In this document: one piece after another, positions 6,382 through 6,932 of the stretch | How the letters are laid out: each line of letters starts with the position of its first letter | How positions within the stretch are numbered: the stretch's first letter is position 1 | Assembly (NCBI GenBank): GCA_949487015.1 | Contig: CATAQZ010000031.1 | Span: 1-6,932 of the forward strand | Direction of reading: 5' to 3' | DNA length: 6,932 nucleotides | DNA from: Flavobacteriales bacterium UBA4585 | GTDB lineage: Bacteria > Bacteroidota > Bacteroidia > Flavobacteriales > Schleiferiaceae | The notes under the pieces: model-generated | Seen by the model: only the letters and a program-made list of their open reading frames with translations | Database searches by the model: none | Told to the model about the DNA's origin: nothing | Made by a program: the position numbers and the translations under genes

Positions 6382-6914
6382 TAAAAATCGAAAGTCAACG
6401 TATAATTGTTTCCTTCCCTACAACTGTTGGTTTTCTGATCACCGTCGTAATGGAAAAGAACTATGTTTTCTTGTGTAGGATAGATATCTGCTAAGAACTC
6501 ATTGCGCACAAGCCACTCTCCCGACAACGCTTCTAAAGATCGCTCACCGTAATCTGCAACAAATAAAAGGTACAGTTCATCGGGTCCATTCGCAGTAGTG
6601 TAAAAAGTAATGGGCAGCAATTCTTCATTTAAAGAAATCTTTAGTCGCGACTCTATGTAGCTAGCGTGTAATTCAAATTGTGCCGCAGAATCTAACGAAA
6701 TATAGCGCTGTACTTTTTCCTGAAGGAGTGCATTCATCGCCCGCTCCCAATCGTCAGGAAAAGTTTTTATCACACCCGTGAGAACGCCCTTGTTTGTATC
6801 AACATTCAAATCCGTGACGCTCACATAGAAGTCATGTCTTACCTTAGTAGGACTTGTGGGGGTTGGCGAGAACACACCTAACCATAGAGAAACAAAAACT
6901 AACATTACTTTCAT
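6381..6914 (-). CDS. DUF6702-family exported protein of unknown function
   Basis: A 177-residue protein with a hydrophobic N-terminal signal (MKVMLVFVSLWLGVFS) and probable cleavage shortly after residue 15-25, so periplasmic or envelope-located. The mature part starts with HDFYVSVTDLNVD (27-39), the usual opening of DUF6702 proteins (HxFYVSxTxxxxN), followed by IKTFPDDWERAM (49-60) and a conserved tail NEFLADIYPTQENIVLFHYD (138-157). The function is unknown; no catalytic motif is visible. One cysteine (C165) remains in the mature protein and there is no lipobox. The start at 6914 is favoured because it gives a compact signal peptide, but the frame stays open to the right edge (18 more bases, no stop), so an upstream start cannot be formally excluded. 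It is the first visible gene of the run with the HupE-family gene (1-base overlap) and the M1 peptidase; the promoter is largely beyond the window. Confidence 0.85.
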   Translation of the reverse strand: MKVMLVFVSLWLGVFSPTPTSPTKVRHDFYVSVTDLNVDTNKGVLTGVIKTFPDDWERAMNALLQEKVQRYISLDSAAQFELHASYIESRLKISLNEELLPITFYTTANGPDELYLLFVADYGERSLEALSGEWLVRNEFLADIYPTQENIVLFHYDGDQKTNSCREGNNYTLTFDF

Positions 6915-6932
6915 ACGCGTGAAAATAAAGCA

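Overview
The window looks like ordinary chromosomal DNA from a member of the Bacteroidota, most likely the Flavobacteriales. This rests on recognising protein families (a DUF6702 exported protein, a Bacteroidota-type HupE/UreJ permease-like protein, a GMEYP-type M1 metallopeptidase, and a CreD with the family's typical C-terminal region), not on any database search. Gene density is high, no gap without a gene exceeds about 140 bases, and I see no insertion sequence, phage gene, CRISPR array, tRNA or rRNA.

Left part, plus strand (1-2039). The first gene is a class I (FbaB/DhnA-type) fructose-bisphosphate aldolase whose first few codons lie off the left edge. It is followed by a strong hairpin terminator. 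Next comes accD, the carboxyltransferase beta subunit of acetyl-CoA carboxylase. The true accD start is the ATG at 1140; an upstream in-frame GTG falls inside the terminator hairpin. accD ends at a near-perfect bidirectional terminator shared with the convergent creD.

Right part, minus strand (2042-6914, read right to left). A tight three-gene run encodes a DUF6702 exported protein, a six-helix HupE/UreJ-family membrane protein (1-base overlap with the previous gene) and a large exported M1-family zinc metallopeptidase (12-base gap). It ends at a terminator whose stem is complete only in the minus-strand RNA. creD, an inner-membrane protein, follows as a separate unit with its own leader. The promoter of the three-gene run is largely outside the window.

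The two left genes serve central carbon and lipid metabolism (aldol cleavage in glycolysis or gluconeogenesis, and malonyl-CoA synthesis). The right-hand genes are all envelope functions. The part most like an uncharacterised system is the DUF6702-HupE-M1 run: an exported protein of unknown function, a membrane protein with a histidine/acidic pattern typical of metal permeases, and an exported zinc peptidase. A link between them is inference from gene order only.
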